A stretch of DNA of 64,000 nucleotides from Peteryoungia wuzhouensis (GCF_003205195.1 NZ_QJRY01000002.1:620001-684000), one strand, 5' to 3'; counted from the stretch's first letter, positions 9,489 to 19,023 are shown. The notes: generated by a model not told the origin, from the sequence alone. Numbers and translations are program-made.

Positions 9489-11360
9489 TCAGCCGGCCGT
9501 TTCGGTTGCGCGCGTATCGAGGAAGCCACCCGACTGACGAGCCCAGAGTTCCGAATAAAGACCGCCAAGCGCCACCAGTTCGGAATGCGTCCCCTCCTCG
9601 ATGATCCGCCCCTTGTCCATCACCACCAGTCGGTCGAGAGCCGCGATGGTCGAGAGCCGGTGCGCGATGGCGAGCACCGTCTTGCCCTGCATCAACCGGT
9701 CGAGATTGGACTGGATCGCGGCTTCCACCTCGCTGTCCAGCGCCGATGTCGCCTCATCCAGCACGAGGATCGGCGCATCCTTCAGCATGACGCGCGCAAT
9801 GGCGATGCGCTGCCGCTGTCCGCCGGAAAGCTTGACGCCCCGCTCGCCGACATGCGCGTCAAACCCCTTGCGGCCACGCTGGTCTTCCAGCCGTTGGATG
9901 AAATCGAGCGCTTCCGCCCGCTCCGCCGCCTTGATCAGCCTGTCCTCGCCCGCATCTTCGCGACCGAAGAGGACATTGTCGCGGATCGACCGGTGCAACA
10001 GCGCGGTATCCTGGGTCACCATGCCGATCTGCGAACGCAGGCTCTCCTGGGTGACTTTGGCGATATCCTGCCCGTCGATCAGGATACGACCGCCTTCCAG
10101 GTCGTAGAAGCGCAGCAGAAGATTGACGAGCGTCGACTTGCCCGCGCCTGACCGCCCGACGATCCCGACCTTTTCGCCCGGACGGATGGTGAGGGTCAGA
10201 TGGTCGATCGCGCCTGTCTTTCGGCCGTAATGGAAGGTGACATCCTCGAAATGGATCTCCGGCGAACGAACCTCCAGCTTTGTTGCATTGGGCGCATCGG
10301 TGAGCCCGATCGGCTTGGCCACCAGCTCGGCGGAATTCTGGATCGTGCCGATATTGCGCATGATGCTGTTGAGCTGCGTCATCATCCGCCCAAGCAGCAT
10401 GTTGAGCCGGAGCACCAGCCCCAGCGTGAAGGCGACGCCGCCGGCCGTCACCGCGCCGGCAAACCACAGATCGACCGACAGCAGCGCCACCATCAGGATC
10501 ATCACGCCGGAGAGAATGGCAAGCGAAGACCGCACGCCGGTCAAAAGCCGGGCAAACGGCCTGAGAGTGTCCTGGAAACGGTCGAAGCCCGCCCGGATAT
10601 AATGATCGTTCTGCCGCTCCCGACCGAAGAGCTTGAGCGTCTGGATGTTCGAATAGCTGTCGACCAGCCGGCCGTTCAGCATCGAGGCCGCTTCCGCCGT
10701 GTCCTTCGCGTGTTTGCGGATCTTCGGCACGAAGTAACGGGCGAGCATCAGGAAGATGACAACCCAGGCGCCGATGATCGCCGCGAGCCGCCAATCGAGC
10801 TGGGCGACCAGCGCCATGGTCGAGACCGTATAGATCACCATGAACCAGACGACCTGCAGGAGCGAGGTCAGAAGGTCGCCCGTCGATTGCCCGGCAGACC
10901 AGACCTTGGTCACGATACGGCCGGCAAAGTCGTTCTGGAAGAAGGAGAGCGACTGACGGCTGACATGCACGTGCGCCTGCCAGCGCACCAGATTGAAGAA
11001 GTTGAGCACGATCACCTGCTCTTCGACCAGTGCCCCGATCGTCACGACGAGAAAGCGGCCGACCAGCACGATCAGGGCCATGGCGAGCACCTCGAGCCCA
11101 TGCGCGCCGATCAGCCCGTCCCAGCCGGCATCTTTCGGCACCGTGTCCAGAAGGTCGACCAGCCGCCCGACAAACCAGAACAGCCCCGCCTCCAGCATGG
11201 CGACGGCGCCGCCGAACAGGGCCATCAGCAGAAATGCGAACTTCGCCTGCCGCACATAGAACCAGACAAATGCCCAGGTCCTCTCCGGCGGCTTCAGATC
11301 GTCCGAGCGCGCGAAGGGATCCAGCCAGTTTTCAAAGAGACGTGCGATTGCTTGGAACAT
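9489..11360 (-). CDS. ABC exporter (permease-ATPase half transporter)
   Basis: A half-size ABC exporter of about 623 residues with an N-terminal six-helix membrane domain and a C-terminal ATPase. Visible are Walker A GIVGRSGAGKSTL, signature LSGGQRQRIAIAR, Walker B ILVLDEATSALD and the H-loop AIAHRLSTI. The ATG at 11360 (MFQAIARLFENWLDPF) matches the paralogue at 14682-16598; upstream in-frame starts add residues without support. The substrate cannot be read from sequence; the family covers lipids, drugs and peptides. The close paralogue 3.3 kb away on the same strand could be a partner for a heterodimer. Confidence 0.92.
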   Translation of the reverse strand: MFQAIARLFENWLDPFARSDDLKPPERTWAFVWFYVRQAKFAFLLMALFGGAVAMLEAGLFWFVGRLVDLLDTVPKDAGWDGLIGAHGLEVLAMALIVLVGRFLVVTIGALVEEQVIVLNFFNLVRWQAHVHVSRQSLSFFQNDFAGRIVTKVWSAGQSTGDLLTSLLQVVWFMVIYTVSTMALVAQLDWRLAAIIGAWVVIFLMLARYFVPKIRKHAKDTAEAASMLNGRLVDSYSNIQTLKLFGRERQNDHYIRAGFDRFQDTLRPFARLLTGVRSSLAILSGVMILMVALLSVDLWFAGAVTAGGVAFTLGLVLRLNMLLGRMMTQLNSIMRNIGTIQNSAELVAKPIGLTDAPNATKLEVRSPEIHFEDVTFHYGRKTGAIDHLTLTIRPGEKVGIVGRSGAGKSTLVNLLLRFYDLEGGRILIDGQDIAKVTQESLRSQIGMVTQDTALLHRSIRDNVLFGREDAGEDRLIKAAERAEALDFIQRLEDQRGRKGFDAHVGERGVKLSGGQRQRIAIARVMLKDAPILVLDEATSALDSEVEAAIQSNLDRLMQGKTVLAIAHRLSTIAALDRLVVMDKGRIIEEGTHSELVALGGLYSELWARQSGGFLDTRATETAG

Positions 11361-11451
11361 GCCAAGCGATATAGGCGGTTTCGCCGCCATGGCAAAGCAA
11401 TTGGCGGCTCTGCGAAATGACAAATTCTCCATCTCGCCGAGCCCTTGGGCC

Positions 11452-11874
11452 TCAGCGGGAAAACCGCGTCAGATAAATCCCGACGATAATCAGCGCGACG
11501 CCTGCCGGCTGGCCGATGTGGAATTCGGCCGTGCCGCGCAGGTAGTCGATCAAAAGCCCGGTGATCATCTGCGCACCGATGATCAGAAGGCCAGAACGCG
11601 CCGCACCGAGGCGCGGAAAGACATGGGAGCTGATCGCGACGAAGAAGGCGCCGATCACCCCGCCGAAGAAGAAGAAGGCCGGCGTCTGCCCGAGAAGCGG
11701 CAACCCTAGCCGGTGGACGAAAACGATATAGACCGTCAGGAGCAGGAAGCCGATGGCGTGGTTCCAGACCGAGGCGACGAAGGGCCCCTTGGTCATGGTC
11801 AGCCGGCCGTTGATCGAGCGGCTCATCCCCACGACAGCCCCTCCCAGAAGGGCGATTGCGACAGCGCCGAACAT
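11452..11874 (-). CDS. small DMT-superfamily transporter (DUF606/YdcZ type), second of pair
   Basis: A 140-residue membrane protein with about five hydrophobic helices and the DUF606 start MFGAVAIALLGGAVVGMS. Such short members of the drug/metabolite transporter superfamily work as pairs. Its ATG follows the previous gene's stop directly (TGAATG at 11872-11877). No cargo can be assigned. It ends about 90 bases before the ABC exporter start and may belong to the same transcript. Confidence 0.85.
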   Translation of the reverse strand: MFGAVAIALLGGAVVGMSRSINGRLTMTKGPFVASVWNHAIGFLLLTVYIVFVHRLGLPLLGQTPAFFFFGGVIGAFFVAISSHVFPRLGAARSGLLIIGAQMITGLLIDYLRGTAEFHIGQPAGVALIIVGIYLTRFSR

Positions 11875-12339
11875 TCAGGCCCCCTTCGAGAAGATGAGAA
11901 GCGCACTTCCGCCGATCACGCAAAGGGCCGACAGGAAATCGAAGCGGTTCAGCCCGCGCTTCGGCGTGCCGAACAGTCCGAACTGATCCGACAGAAGACC
12001 GAAGAGGATCTGTCCGACGAGAAGAAGGGAAAGTCCGCCGGCCAGAGCCAGCTCGGAATTCACGGCGATCGAGCTCAGCGCCACGGCAAAGGCGCCCGGC
12101 GCGCCGCCGAAATAGGTCCAGAGCGGCGTGCGCCCGTCGATCCTGATAGGTCCCGCCTTGCGACCCAAGGCGAGATTGGCCATCAACAACACGAAGGCGG
12201 CCACGGCGCCCACGCCATGCACCACCCAGGAGGCCGTAAACGGTGTCGTATGGGCGGCAAGCCCGCTATTGATCGTCACCATGGTGGCAAGCAGGACACC
12301 TGCCAGGATGGCCCAGAACCAGTCTATATATTTCAGCAT
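11875..12339 (-). CDS. small DMT-superfamily transporter (DUF606/YdcZ type), first of pair
   Basis: A 154-residue membrane protein homologous in layout to its downstream neighbour. Hydrophobic helices start at WFWAILAGVLLATMV and end in LSALCVIGGSALLIF, with the family feature NSGLAAHTTPFTASWVVHG near residue 25. The TGAATG junction with the next gene implies translational coupling, as expected for a two-subunit transporter. A long inverted repeat at 12421-12460 lies 80 bases upstream and may be its operator. Confidence 0.85.
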   Translation of the reverse strand: MLKYIDWFWAILAGVLLATMVTINSGLAAHTTPFTASWVVHGVGAVAAFVLLMANLALGRKAGPIRIDGRTPLWTYFGGAPGAFAVALSSIAVNSELALAGGLSLLLVGQILFGLLSDQFGLFGTPKRGLNRFDFLSALCVIGGSALLIFSKGA

Positions 12340-12420
12340 GAGAAGTCGCGGCCTGATGCCGCCCCGTGATCGCGTGATCGAAAGTCACCCCGCATAGCGG
12401 CCCGTAGGGCAATGGCACAA

Positions 12421-12460
12421 GCCAATTCAATGAATGAACCGATCAGCGTCGTGAATTGGC
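12421..12460. promoter_or_regulatory. long inverted repeat upstream of the DMT pair
   Basis: Perfect 9-base arms GCCAATTCA (12421-12429) and TGAATTGGC (12452-12460) are separated by 22 bases. They lie between the DMT pair start (12339) and the chemotaxis-gene terminator. There is no T run, so an operator is likelier than a terminator; no regulator gene adjoins it. Confidence 0.45.
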
Positions 12461-12473
12461 ACGACGGCAAACG

Positions 12474-12500
12474 AAAAAAGGGGGCATGCCTGCTCCCTTT
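12474..12500 (-). terminator. terminator of the chemotaxis receptor gene
   Basis: On the minus strand a stem of AAAGGGAGCA with TGCCCCCTTT (one mismatch, four-base loop) runs into a string of T (the A run at 12474-12479). It lies about 45 bases after the receptor stop. Confidence 0.75.
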
Positions 12501-12542
12501 CCCAACGCCTGGAAAATGCCGCCTCCGGCCCGCGCCTGAGGC

Positions 12543-14474
12543 TTAGAAATCGGACCATTCAGCAACCGGCGCGGCATTGCCCCGGAAAGCATTGGCGACC
12601 TTGCGACCGAGTGCCCGTGCCGGGGATGCCGATACCGATGCCGGGGGCACGGGGGCATCCGCTGCGACACGGCCTGAAGGCTCGCGCCGCGCCCCGCCCT
12701 CGTCCGTGCGGAATTGCGCCATCAGCTGCGTCAAGGCCGCAGCCTGTTGCGCAAGCCCATGGCATGCCGCCGTCGACTGCTCGACCATGGCGGCATTCTT
12801 CTGCGTGCCCTGATCCATCTGGTTCACCGCCATATTGATCTCCTGCAGACCGGTCGACTGCTCGCGGGCCGAGGTCACGATTGCCGCCACGTTCTGGTTG
12901 ATCGCCTGCACTTCGCTGACGATGGTCTCCAGCGCCTTGCCGGTCTCGCCGACCAGGGCGACGCCGTTTCGCACCTGCTCGCCGGAGGTGTTGATCAGGC
13001 CCTTGATCTCCTTTGCGGCACTGGCTGATCGCTGGGCAAGCTCGCGCACCTCCTGCGCCACAACCGCAAAGCCCTTGCCCGCGTCGCCGGCTCTCGCCGC
13101 TTCCACGCCGGCATTGAGCGCAAGCAGGTTGGTCTGGAACGCGATCTCGTCGATGACGCCGATGATGTTGGAAATCTCAGACGACGACTTCTCGATCTGC
13201 TGCATGGCCGCAACCGCGCGGCGCACCACCTCTCCGGAACGCTCCGCCCCATCCCGCGTGTGGCTGACAAGTTGGCCCGCCTGCTCGGCCCGGATGGTCG
13301 AATCCTTCACAGCCGTCGTCACCTGTTCAAGCGCTGCGGCCGTCTCCTCGACAGAGGCCGCCTGCTGTTCGGTGCGTTTGGAGAGATCGTCGGCGGCCGC
13401 CAGCATCTCATTGGCACCGGCATCGATTGCACGCGCATTGTCGCTCACCGCCTGCATGGCCTCGCGGAGGCGTGCCACGGACTGGTTGAAATTGACCCTG
13501 AGGGCATCGAGATGGTCGGTGAAACGCTGATCGATGGTCACCGCAAGATCACCGTCCGACAACCGCTGCAGACCGCCGGCGAGCTGGTCGACGGCAAACT
13601 GCACCTGAGCCTGTTCCTCGGCCTTCTGAGCCTCGCGCGCCAGCCGCTCACTTTCGCTGAGCGACCGGTTCTCCTCGGCCTGATGCTCCAGCTGTGCCCG
13701 TTCGATCGCGTTGGTGCGGAACACGGCGACTGCCGCCGCCATCTCGCCGAGTTCGTCATGCCGCGCGCCGAAGGGGATTTCGGTCGCGGTATCGCCATTT
13801 GCGAGCCCGTGCATCGATGCCGTGATCGCGGAAATTGGGCGAACGATGCGCACAATGCTGATCACCGCGGCAACCAGCGCCAGAAGGGCCGCGCAGATGA
13901 CGGCCGTGATCGACAGCGCAAAGGCGGTTTCCGCTGCGGCCCTGCCCTCACTGCGCACGCTGTCGGCCACATCGCGGTTGATCTCGATGATCTCCTGCAG
14001 GGCGGTGCCGGCATCGCCGCCGATCGGCACCATCTGCGCGATCGTGTCTTTGGCCTGGTAGAGTTTCGACGTCAGCGCCTGCTGGACAAAATTCCGGCCG
14101 AGCTCCTGATACTGCTGGACCTTTTCCTTGAACACGTCGAAATGCTGGCGGACCGCAGGGATGGTGATCATCGGTTCGAAGCGCGCGATCGAGGCGTCGA
14201 GCGCCTCGGTGGCCACATTCAAAGCGTCCACCAGCTTGCGCTTCTCGCCGGCATTGCTCGCATTGAGCGTCATCAGGTTCAGCCGGCGAACCTCGCCAAG
14301 CTGGGTCTCGATCTCGGCAATCTGCAGCGAGCGTTCCAGACGGCCCCCCACCTCGTCCATCTGTTCGCTCACGCTGTCCACCGAGTGGATCGCGATACCA
14401 CCCTGAACGAGCGAGACGACCACCATCAGGCCGAAAAGGAGCGGCAGGAGAATTCTGATCTTGAGTTTTTTCAC
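12543..14474 (-). CDS. methyl-accepting chemotaxis protein
   Basis: A 643-residue chemoreceptor. TM1 is at residues 8-30, a mainly helical periplasmic sensor at about 31-185, and TM2 at about 188-210. A HAMP segment follows, with a second HAMP-like region near 300-350, then the signalling domain with hairpin tip [20 protein letters not shown]. The start is GTG. The C-terminus ends EWSDF, which fits the xWxxF pentapeptide that tethers CheR/CheB in other receptors, after a long Pro/Ala-rich linker. No che genes are in the window. The sensor domain resembles four-helix-bundle types; the ligand is unknown. Confidence 0.94.
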   Translation of the reverse strand: MKKLKIRILLPLLFGLMVVVSLVQGGIAIHSVDSVSEQMDEVGGRLERSLQIAEIETQLGEVRRLNLMTLNASNAGEKRKLVDALNVATEALDASIARFEPMITIPAVRQHFDVFKEKVQQYQELGRNFVQQALTSKLYQAKDTIAQMVPIGGDAGTALQEIIEINRDVADSVRSEGRAAAETAFALSITAVICAALLALVAAVISIVRIVRPISAITASMHGLANGDTATEIPFGARHDELGEMAAAVAVFRTNAIERAQLEHQAEENRSLSESERLAREAQKAEEQAQVQFAVDQLAGGLQRLSDGDLAVTIDQRFTDHLDALRVNFNQSVARLREAMQAVSDNARAIDAGANEMLAAADDLSKRTEQQAASVEETAAALEQVTTAVKDSTIRAEQAGQLVSHTRDGAERSGEVVRRAVAAMQQIEKSSSEISNIIGVIDEIAFQTNLLALNAGVEAARAGDAGKGFAVVAQEVRELAQRSASAAKEIKGLINTSGEQVRNGVALVGETGKALETIVSEVQAINQNVAAIVTSAREQSTGLQEINMAVNQMDQGTQKNAAMVEQSTAACHGLAQQAAALTQLMAQFRTDEGGARREPSGRVAADAPVPPASVSASPARALGRKVANAFRGNAAPVAEWSDF

Positions 14475-14625
14475 GACTGAAATCCGCGCTTGAAAAAGGG
14501 TCCGGAGGCAAAAAGCCCCTTACGTCCTCCGTGGCAGCCAGCCCCTCAATAAAACCTTACCCGTCACAGGGCATTTCTTGCCTCGCCCCTTGCAGCCGAG
14601 CTGCCATGGAAAACAAAAAACTAAC

Positions 14626-14650
14626 AAAAATGGGGGCATTCCTGCCCCCA
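14626..14650 (-). terminator. terminator of the second ABC exporter
   Basis: A perfect 8-base stem TGGGGGCA/TGCCCCCA (14631-14638 and 14643-14650) with a TTCC loop is followed on the minus strand by five T and TGTTAG. It lies about 30 bases beyond the gene's stop. Confidence 0.9.
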
Positions 14651-14681
14651 TCTGCTCTTTGTGATATCGGTCGGCCAGAGA

Positions 14682-16598
14682 TCACTCCGCCGCTTCCTCC
14701 GAGGCATCGTCCAGTGCTTTGGCCGCTTCTTCGGCATGCAGCTTCTTTGCCTGCTCTTCTTCCGGATCGACCTGGTCCGGCAGGAAGCCACCGGACTGGC
14801 GATTCCACAGATCGGCATAGATGCCACCGGTCTGAACCAGCTGCTGGTGCGTGCCCTCTTCCACGATCCGGCCCTTGTCGAGCACGATCAACCGGTCCAT
14901 CTGCGTCAGGGTCGAGAGACGGTGCGCAATGGCAATGACCGTCTTGTCCTCGATCAGCTTGAACAGGCTTTCCTGGATCGCCGCTTCGACTTCGGAATCG
15001 AGCGCAGACGTCGCCTCGTCGAGGATCAGGATCGGCGCGTCCTTCAAGAAGACACGGGCGATCGCGATCCGCTGGCGCTGGCCGCCTGACAGTTTCACGC
15101 CCCGTTCGCCGACATGCGCGTCAAGACCCGTCCGGCCCTGCTGGTCGGCCAGTGCCTGGATGAACTCCCAGGCATTGGCCCGCTTCGCCGCCTCGATCAC
15201 CTCGGCATCGGTGGCATCCGGCCGGCCATAGGCGATGTTCTCGCGGATCGAGCGGTGCAGCAGCGACGTGTCCTGCGTGACGACACCGACAAGCGCGCGA
15301 AGGCTATCCTGGCTGACCTGCGAGATATCCTGCCCATCGACCAGGATCTTGCCCTTTTCGATGTCGTAAAAGCGCAGGAGCAGGTTCATCAGCGTCGTCT
15401 TGCCGGCACCGGAGCGCCCGACGAGACCAACCTTTTCGCCAGCCTTGATCGTCAGCGAGAAGCCCTCGATCACGCCCTTCTGCTTGCCGTAATGGAAGCG
15501 CACGCCGTCATAGACGATCTCGCCCTTCGGTGCGGCCAGCGCCTTGGCCTCCGGCTCGTCGACGATGTCATGCGGCTTGGTCATCATGCCCATGCCGTCA
15601 TAGACCGTGCCGATGTTTTCGAAGAGTGCGGCCACTTCCCACATGATCCATTGAGACATGCCGTTGATGCGCATCGAAAGCCCGATCGCCACGGCAATTG
15701 CACCCACAGTGACATTGCCGTTCAGCCAGAACCAGATGCCGAGGGCGGCCACCGCGAACTGCACGATGGCATTGTTGATGTCGACGCAGATGTTGAGGAG
15801 CGAGATCTGCCGCATCTGCCGATGCACGGTGCCGAGAAAAGCATCCATGCCCTCCTTGGCATAGGTCTCCTCGCGACCGGCATGGGAGAACAGCTTCACA
15901 GTGCCGATATTGGTATAGCTGTCGACGATCCGCCCCGTCATCATTGAGCGGGCATCCGCCTGCTCGCTCGAGAGCTTGCGCAGCTTCGGAATGAAGTTGC
16001 GCAGGATCAGCGCATAGATGATGAGCCAGACCACCAACGGCACGCCGAGACGCCAGTCGACGGAGGCGACCAGCGCCAACATCGATACGAAGAAGGTCGT
16101 CGCATAGATGAAGACGTCGATGATCTTCATCACGCTTTCCCGGATCGACAGCGCCGTCTGCATCACCTTGGTCGACACGCGGCCGGCGAACTCGTTGGCG
16201 AAGAAGGTCATCGAGTGACGCAGCAGGAAGCGGTGCATCTGCCAGCGCGCGATCATCGGGAAATTGCCGGCCAGCACTTGGTGCATGGTGACGGTATGGA
16301 CCACGCCGATCAGCGGCAGGCCGATGAGGAGCAATGCCGCCATGGCAATCAGCGTATGCCCTTCCGTCTGCAGGAAGGTCGCCCGATCGGCATTCGACAG
16401 CCAGTCGACGATATTGCCGAGGAATTGGTAGAGAAACACTTCCGCAACCGCGATCAGTCCCGAGCAGAGACCGAGCAGCAGAAACCATGGCCAGGCCGGC
16501 TTGGTGTAATGCCAGCAAAACGCGAAGAGCCCCTTCGGCGGCAGCGTCGGCTCGCCCTCCGGATAGGCATTCAGGCGGTTTTCAAACCACGAGAACAT
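14682..16598 (-). CDS. ABC exporter (permease-ATPase half transporter), paralogue
   Basis: A 638-residue half-size ABC exporter starting at the ATG at 16598 (MFSWFENRLNAYPEG), with TGGAG upstream. It has a six-helix membrane domain then an ATPase with GLVGRSGAGKTTL, LSGGQRQRIAIAR, ILILDEATSALD and AIAHRLSTL. It is clearly paralogous along its full length to the exporter at 9489-11360. The C-terminus adds an acidic, Ala/Glu-rich tail of about 35 residues absent from the paralogue. All ATPase motifs are intact in both, so each could also work as a homodimer. The gene is bounded by its own terminator. Confidence 0.92.
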   Translation of the reverse strand: MFSWFENRLNAYPEGEPTLPPKGLFAFCWHYTKPAWPWFLLLGLCSGLIAVAEVFLYQFLGNIVDWLSNADRATFLQTEGHTLIAMAALLLIGLPLIGVVHTVTMHQVLAGNFPMIARWQMHRFLLRHSMTFFANEFAGRVSTKVMQTALSIRESVMKIIDVFIYATTFFVSMLALVASVDWRLGVPLVVWLIIYALILRNFIPKLRKLSSEQADARSMMTGRIVDSYTNIGTVKLFSHAGREETYAKEGMDAFLGTVHRQMRQISLLNICVDINNAIVQFAVAALGIWFWLNGNVTVGAIAVAIGLSMRINGMSQWIMWEVAALFENIGTVYDGMGMMTKPHDIVDEPEAKALAAPKGEIVYDGVRFHYGKQKGVIEGFSLTIKAGEKVGLVGRSGAGKTTLMNLLLRFYDIEKGKILVDGQDISQVSQDSLRALVGVVTQDTSLLHRSIRENIAYGRPDATDAEVIEAAKRANAWEFIQALADQQGRTGLDAHVGERGVKLSGGQRQRIAIARVFLKDAPILILDEATSALDSEVEAAIQESLFKLIEDKTVIAIAHRLSTLTQMDRLIVLDKGRIVEEGTHQQLVQTGGIYADLWNRQSGGFLPDQVDPEEEQAKKLHAEEAAKALDDASEEAAE

Positions 16599-16980
16599 GG
16601 ATGTACTCCAGCAAATGATGCGCGGGCAGACAACCATGCAGGCGTCGTGATGCGCGAAATGTCAATGATTGAGGCCGCTTACGGCCGCAGGATGAATCTG
16701 TTTGGGAAAAGAGGCGACTGGTTCGCCGTCACGCAGCCATAAAAATCTGGCGGGGCAGAGGCATGATACCGAATTGATCCATCGAAGGCCCTCCCGCTTG
16801 CGTGTTGAACAGGCCACTCTTCTATCCCTGCCCTGTCGCAATTTCCAGCCATGCCGATGCGTGCCGAGACATTCTGTCGCAACTGTTGCACCGGCACCAC
16901 AGCGCGCAGCCCAGATCCCGGCATCGCCTCCGGGGACGGGCCGCTTGAGTGTGGGCTACGGCTGCTGTAAGAAACCCGGC
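16599..16980. other. 382-base intergenic region between divergent genes
   Basis: This holds the outward-facing promoters of the second ABC exporter and trmL. I see no convincing small gene, RNA or clear operator; reading frames here lack ribosome sites and family features. Confidence 0.6.
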
Positions 16981-17445
16981 ATGACCGACCTGCGCATCGC
17001 CCTCTATCAGCCCGACATTCCCGGCAATACCGGTACGATCCTCCGGCTCGCCGCCTGCCTTGCGCTGACGGTGGATATCATCGAGCCGGCCGGCTTCGTG
17101 CTGTCGGACAAGAACCTGAAGCGGGCGGGCATGGATTATCTCGCCAGCGCCGTCATGGTTCGCCACGTCAACTGGGACCGCTTCGACGCCTGGCGTCGCC
17201 AGGAAGGCCGCCGCCTGGTGCTTGCCTCCACCCGCGCCGCCGTCCCCTATGCACGTTTCGAATACAGACCTGATGACATCCTGCTCTTCGGCCGCGAAAG
17301 CGCCGGCGTACCCGACCATGTGCACGACATGGCCGACGCCCGCGTCATCATCCCCATGGTCGAAGGCCAGCGCTCGATCAATGTCGCCATGTCCGCCGCC
17401 ATGATTGCGGGTGAGGCCCTGCGCCAGACCAACGCCACCTTCTGA
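16981..17445 (+). CDS. trmL: tRNA (cytidine(34)-2'-O)-methyltransferase
   Basis: A SPOUT-class methyltransferase that 2'-O-methylates the wobble base of certain leucine tRNAs using S-adenosylmethionine. The 154-residue protein starts at the ATG at 16981 (MTDLRIALYQPDIPGNTGTI). It shows the SPOUT motifs NTGTILRLAAC (residues 16-26), LLFGRESAGVP and, in the knot, SINVAMSAAMIAGEAL. Length and motifs match TrmL (YibK) rather than the larger TrmH group. A longer in-frame reading upstream to 16702 has no support. Confidence 0.94.
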   Translation: MTDLRIALYQPDIPGNTGTILRLAACLALTVDIIEPAGFVLSDKNLKRAGMDYLASAVMVRHVNWDRFDAWRRQEGRRLVLASTRAAVPYARFEYRPDDILLFGRESAGVPDHVHDMADARVIIPMVEGQRSINVAMSAAMIAGEALRQTNATF

Positions 17446-17600
17446 AAGCGGATCGGAAACAGGCATCCGTCAAGGCGCGTCGTCTCAGGACCGTCTATCC
17501 TCGCTGTCACGCGACGCCCGACATCCGTGGATTATACCGGTATTTGCTAAATCATCCGATACGCGATATGTTGCAGCGCAGCAAAACACGGGAGTTGGAC

Positions 17601-18980
17601 ATGTTTGAAACAGCATTCGCCCTCGGACTGACCCAGTTTGCAAGATCCCTCAGCCTGCCGGAGCGGGTCCGCCACCGCACCGCCCGCAATGCCGCGCTGG
17701 AGCCCTGGCGCCTGCGCAACACCGGCGTCGATGCCCTCTATTATGACGTCAAGGCGCTGACGGCGGACGAAACCTTCTACATCAGCGACAGCCTTGCCTC
17801 CGAAGGCCTGATCATGATCGTTCCGCCCTCGGGCGGCCCCATGCTGACCCTTTGCGACAGCGTCGAGGAATACCGTCTGCGGGGCGGCGAAAAGGTCCAT
17901 GCACTGGCCGTCGCCGGAATGGGCGGTTCCGCCATCGGTGCAGCCGCCTTCGCCCGCAATGTCGCCAATGCGATCGGCGAGCCGGTGGCTGCCGTCGTCT
18001 CCGGCTACGGCCTCGGCGACATCGTCAACGAAGCCATCGGCGGCGCCTTCCTCTTCGGTTGGCTCGGCCATATCAGAAGCAATCTCGAATCCATTGATGA
18101 CATGGTCGGCCGTCCCAAGCTTGGCGCCTATGGCAAGCGCGAAGCGGAAGCCGACGGCAAGACGAGCCGAGGCCTCGATGCCGATACGGTGGCGAGCCTG
18201 CTTGCCGACCCGACCTTTTCCTTCAGCCTGATCGCAGGCCATTCCCGTGGGAACCGGGTGATCGCCGATGCGCTGCACGCCCTCAAGGCCAGCGACCCGG
18301 CCCGGCTCGAGATCCTCGCCAACACCGCCCGCATCGTCACCTTCGGCGGCCGCATCAAGATGCCCGACGCCTTCGCCGAAATCACCGACGTGGTGGGGGA
18401 ACTCGACTGGTTCGGCGAGCTGAACTCGCGCCCGAAAATCGCGACGGATATCCGCGTGCCCTTCTGCGGCCATTCGACCAACACGGATCTGCCCGGCGCC
18501 ATCAAGGTCACGAAAATACTGACCGAAGTGCTGGCAGGCCCCGCAGCGCAGGCGCCCGCACCTGAGCCTGAGCCTGTAGAGACGGTCGCCGCAGACATCG
18601 TGGAAGCCATGCCGCCGTTCATCGCGGAACCGGCAGAGGCGATCGAATCCATGGCCGCCGAGATGGTGGAGACACCTGCCACACCCGTTGAGGAACCGGC
18701 CGCTGCTGTCTTGGAAGCGCCCTCTGCCGTGGCGGAGCCGGCCGAACCGGCCGTCGAAGTCGCCGCAGAACCGGATCCGGCCCCCGTCCTTGACCAGGTC
18801 GATCCGCCTTCCACGCTGGCGATGGCCAAGCTGGAGCCGGAAACCGCCGCAATGGCCACAACCGCCCCGGAACCATCGGAACCGGAACCAGACGCCACCA
18901 AACCGGACCACCCGGCAGCGGGTGCGGCACGAAAAATGTCTGCGAAGACCGGCCTGCGGAAACCTCGCGCACGACGCTGA
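17601..18980 (+). CDS. hydrolase-like protein with Ala/Pro/Glu-rich tail
   Basis: I do not recognise the family with certainty. The 459-residue product starts at the ATG at 17601 with GGAG 9 bases upstream. Residues 1-310 look like an alpha/beta-hydrolase fold, with a nucleophile-elbow motif GHSRG at 213-217 (candidate nucleophile S215) and a possible His in PFCGHSTNTDLPGA (H291). A glycine-rich helix near 132-155 is also present. Residues 315-445 are a low-complexity Pro/Ala/Glu/Val segment, and the protein ends in a basic stretch (KTGLRKPRARR). The tail recalls granule-associated or nucleic-acid-binding proteins, but no function should be assumed. It is a single gene, convergent with the flagellin. 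Confidence 0.75.
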   Translation: MFETAFALGLTQFARSLSLPERVRHRTARNAALEPWRLRNTGVDALYYDVKALTADETFYISDSLASEGLIMIVPPSGGPMLTLCDSVEEYRLRGGEKVHALAVAGMGGSAIGAAAFARNVANAIGEPVAAVVSGYGLGDIVNEAIGGAFLFGWLGHIRSNLESIDDMVGRPKLGAYGKREAEADGKTSRGLDADTVASLLADPTFSFSLIAGHSRGNRVIADALHALKASDPARLEILANTARIVTFGGRIKMPDAFAEITDVVGELDWFGELNSRPKIATDIRVPFCGHSTNTDLPGAIKVTKILTEVLAGPAAQAPAPEPEPVETVAADIVEAMPPFIAEPAEAIESMAAEMVETPATPVEEPAAAVLEAPSAVAEPAEPAVEVAAEPDPAPVLDQVDPPSTLAMAKLEPETAAMATTAPEPSEPEPDATKPDHPAAGAARKMSAKTGLRKPRARR

Positions 18981-18987
18981 GCGGGAA

Positions 18988-19015
18988 CGGCGCCGGCGAG
19001 AAAAAGCCGGCGCCG
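18988..19015. terminator. strong hairpin between convergent genes
   Basis: A perfect 10-base GC stem CGGCGCCGGC/GCCGGCGCCG closes a GAGAAAAA loop, 8 bases past the stop at 18980 and 9 bases before the flagellin stop. There is no T run on the plus side, so it may work with Rho or simply protect both 3' ends. Confidence 0.6.
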
Positions 19016-19023
19016 ACTCGCAG

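Noticed and set aside
13260..14480. A 406-codon plus-strand frame over the chemoreceptor
   Set aside because: It is the antisense shadow of the receptor, with His/Arg/Gly-rich composition.
16760..16780. TTGATCCATCGA as an FNR/FixK-type box before trmL
   Set aside because: Only one half-site fits TTGAT-N4-ATCAA; too weak to call.
17547..18911. A 454-codon minus-strand frame
   Set aside because: Antisense of the Ala/Pro/Glu-rich gene; Gly/Arg/Asp/His composition is typical of a shadow.
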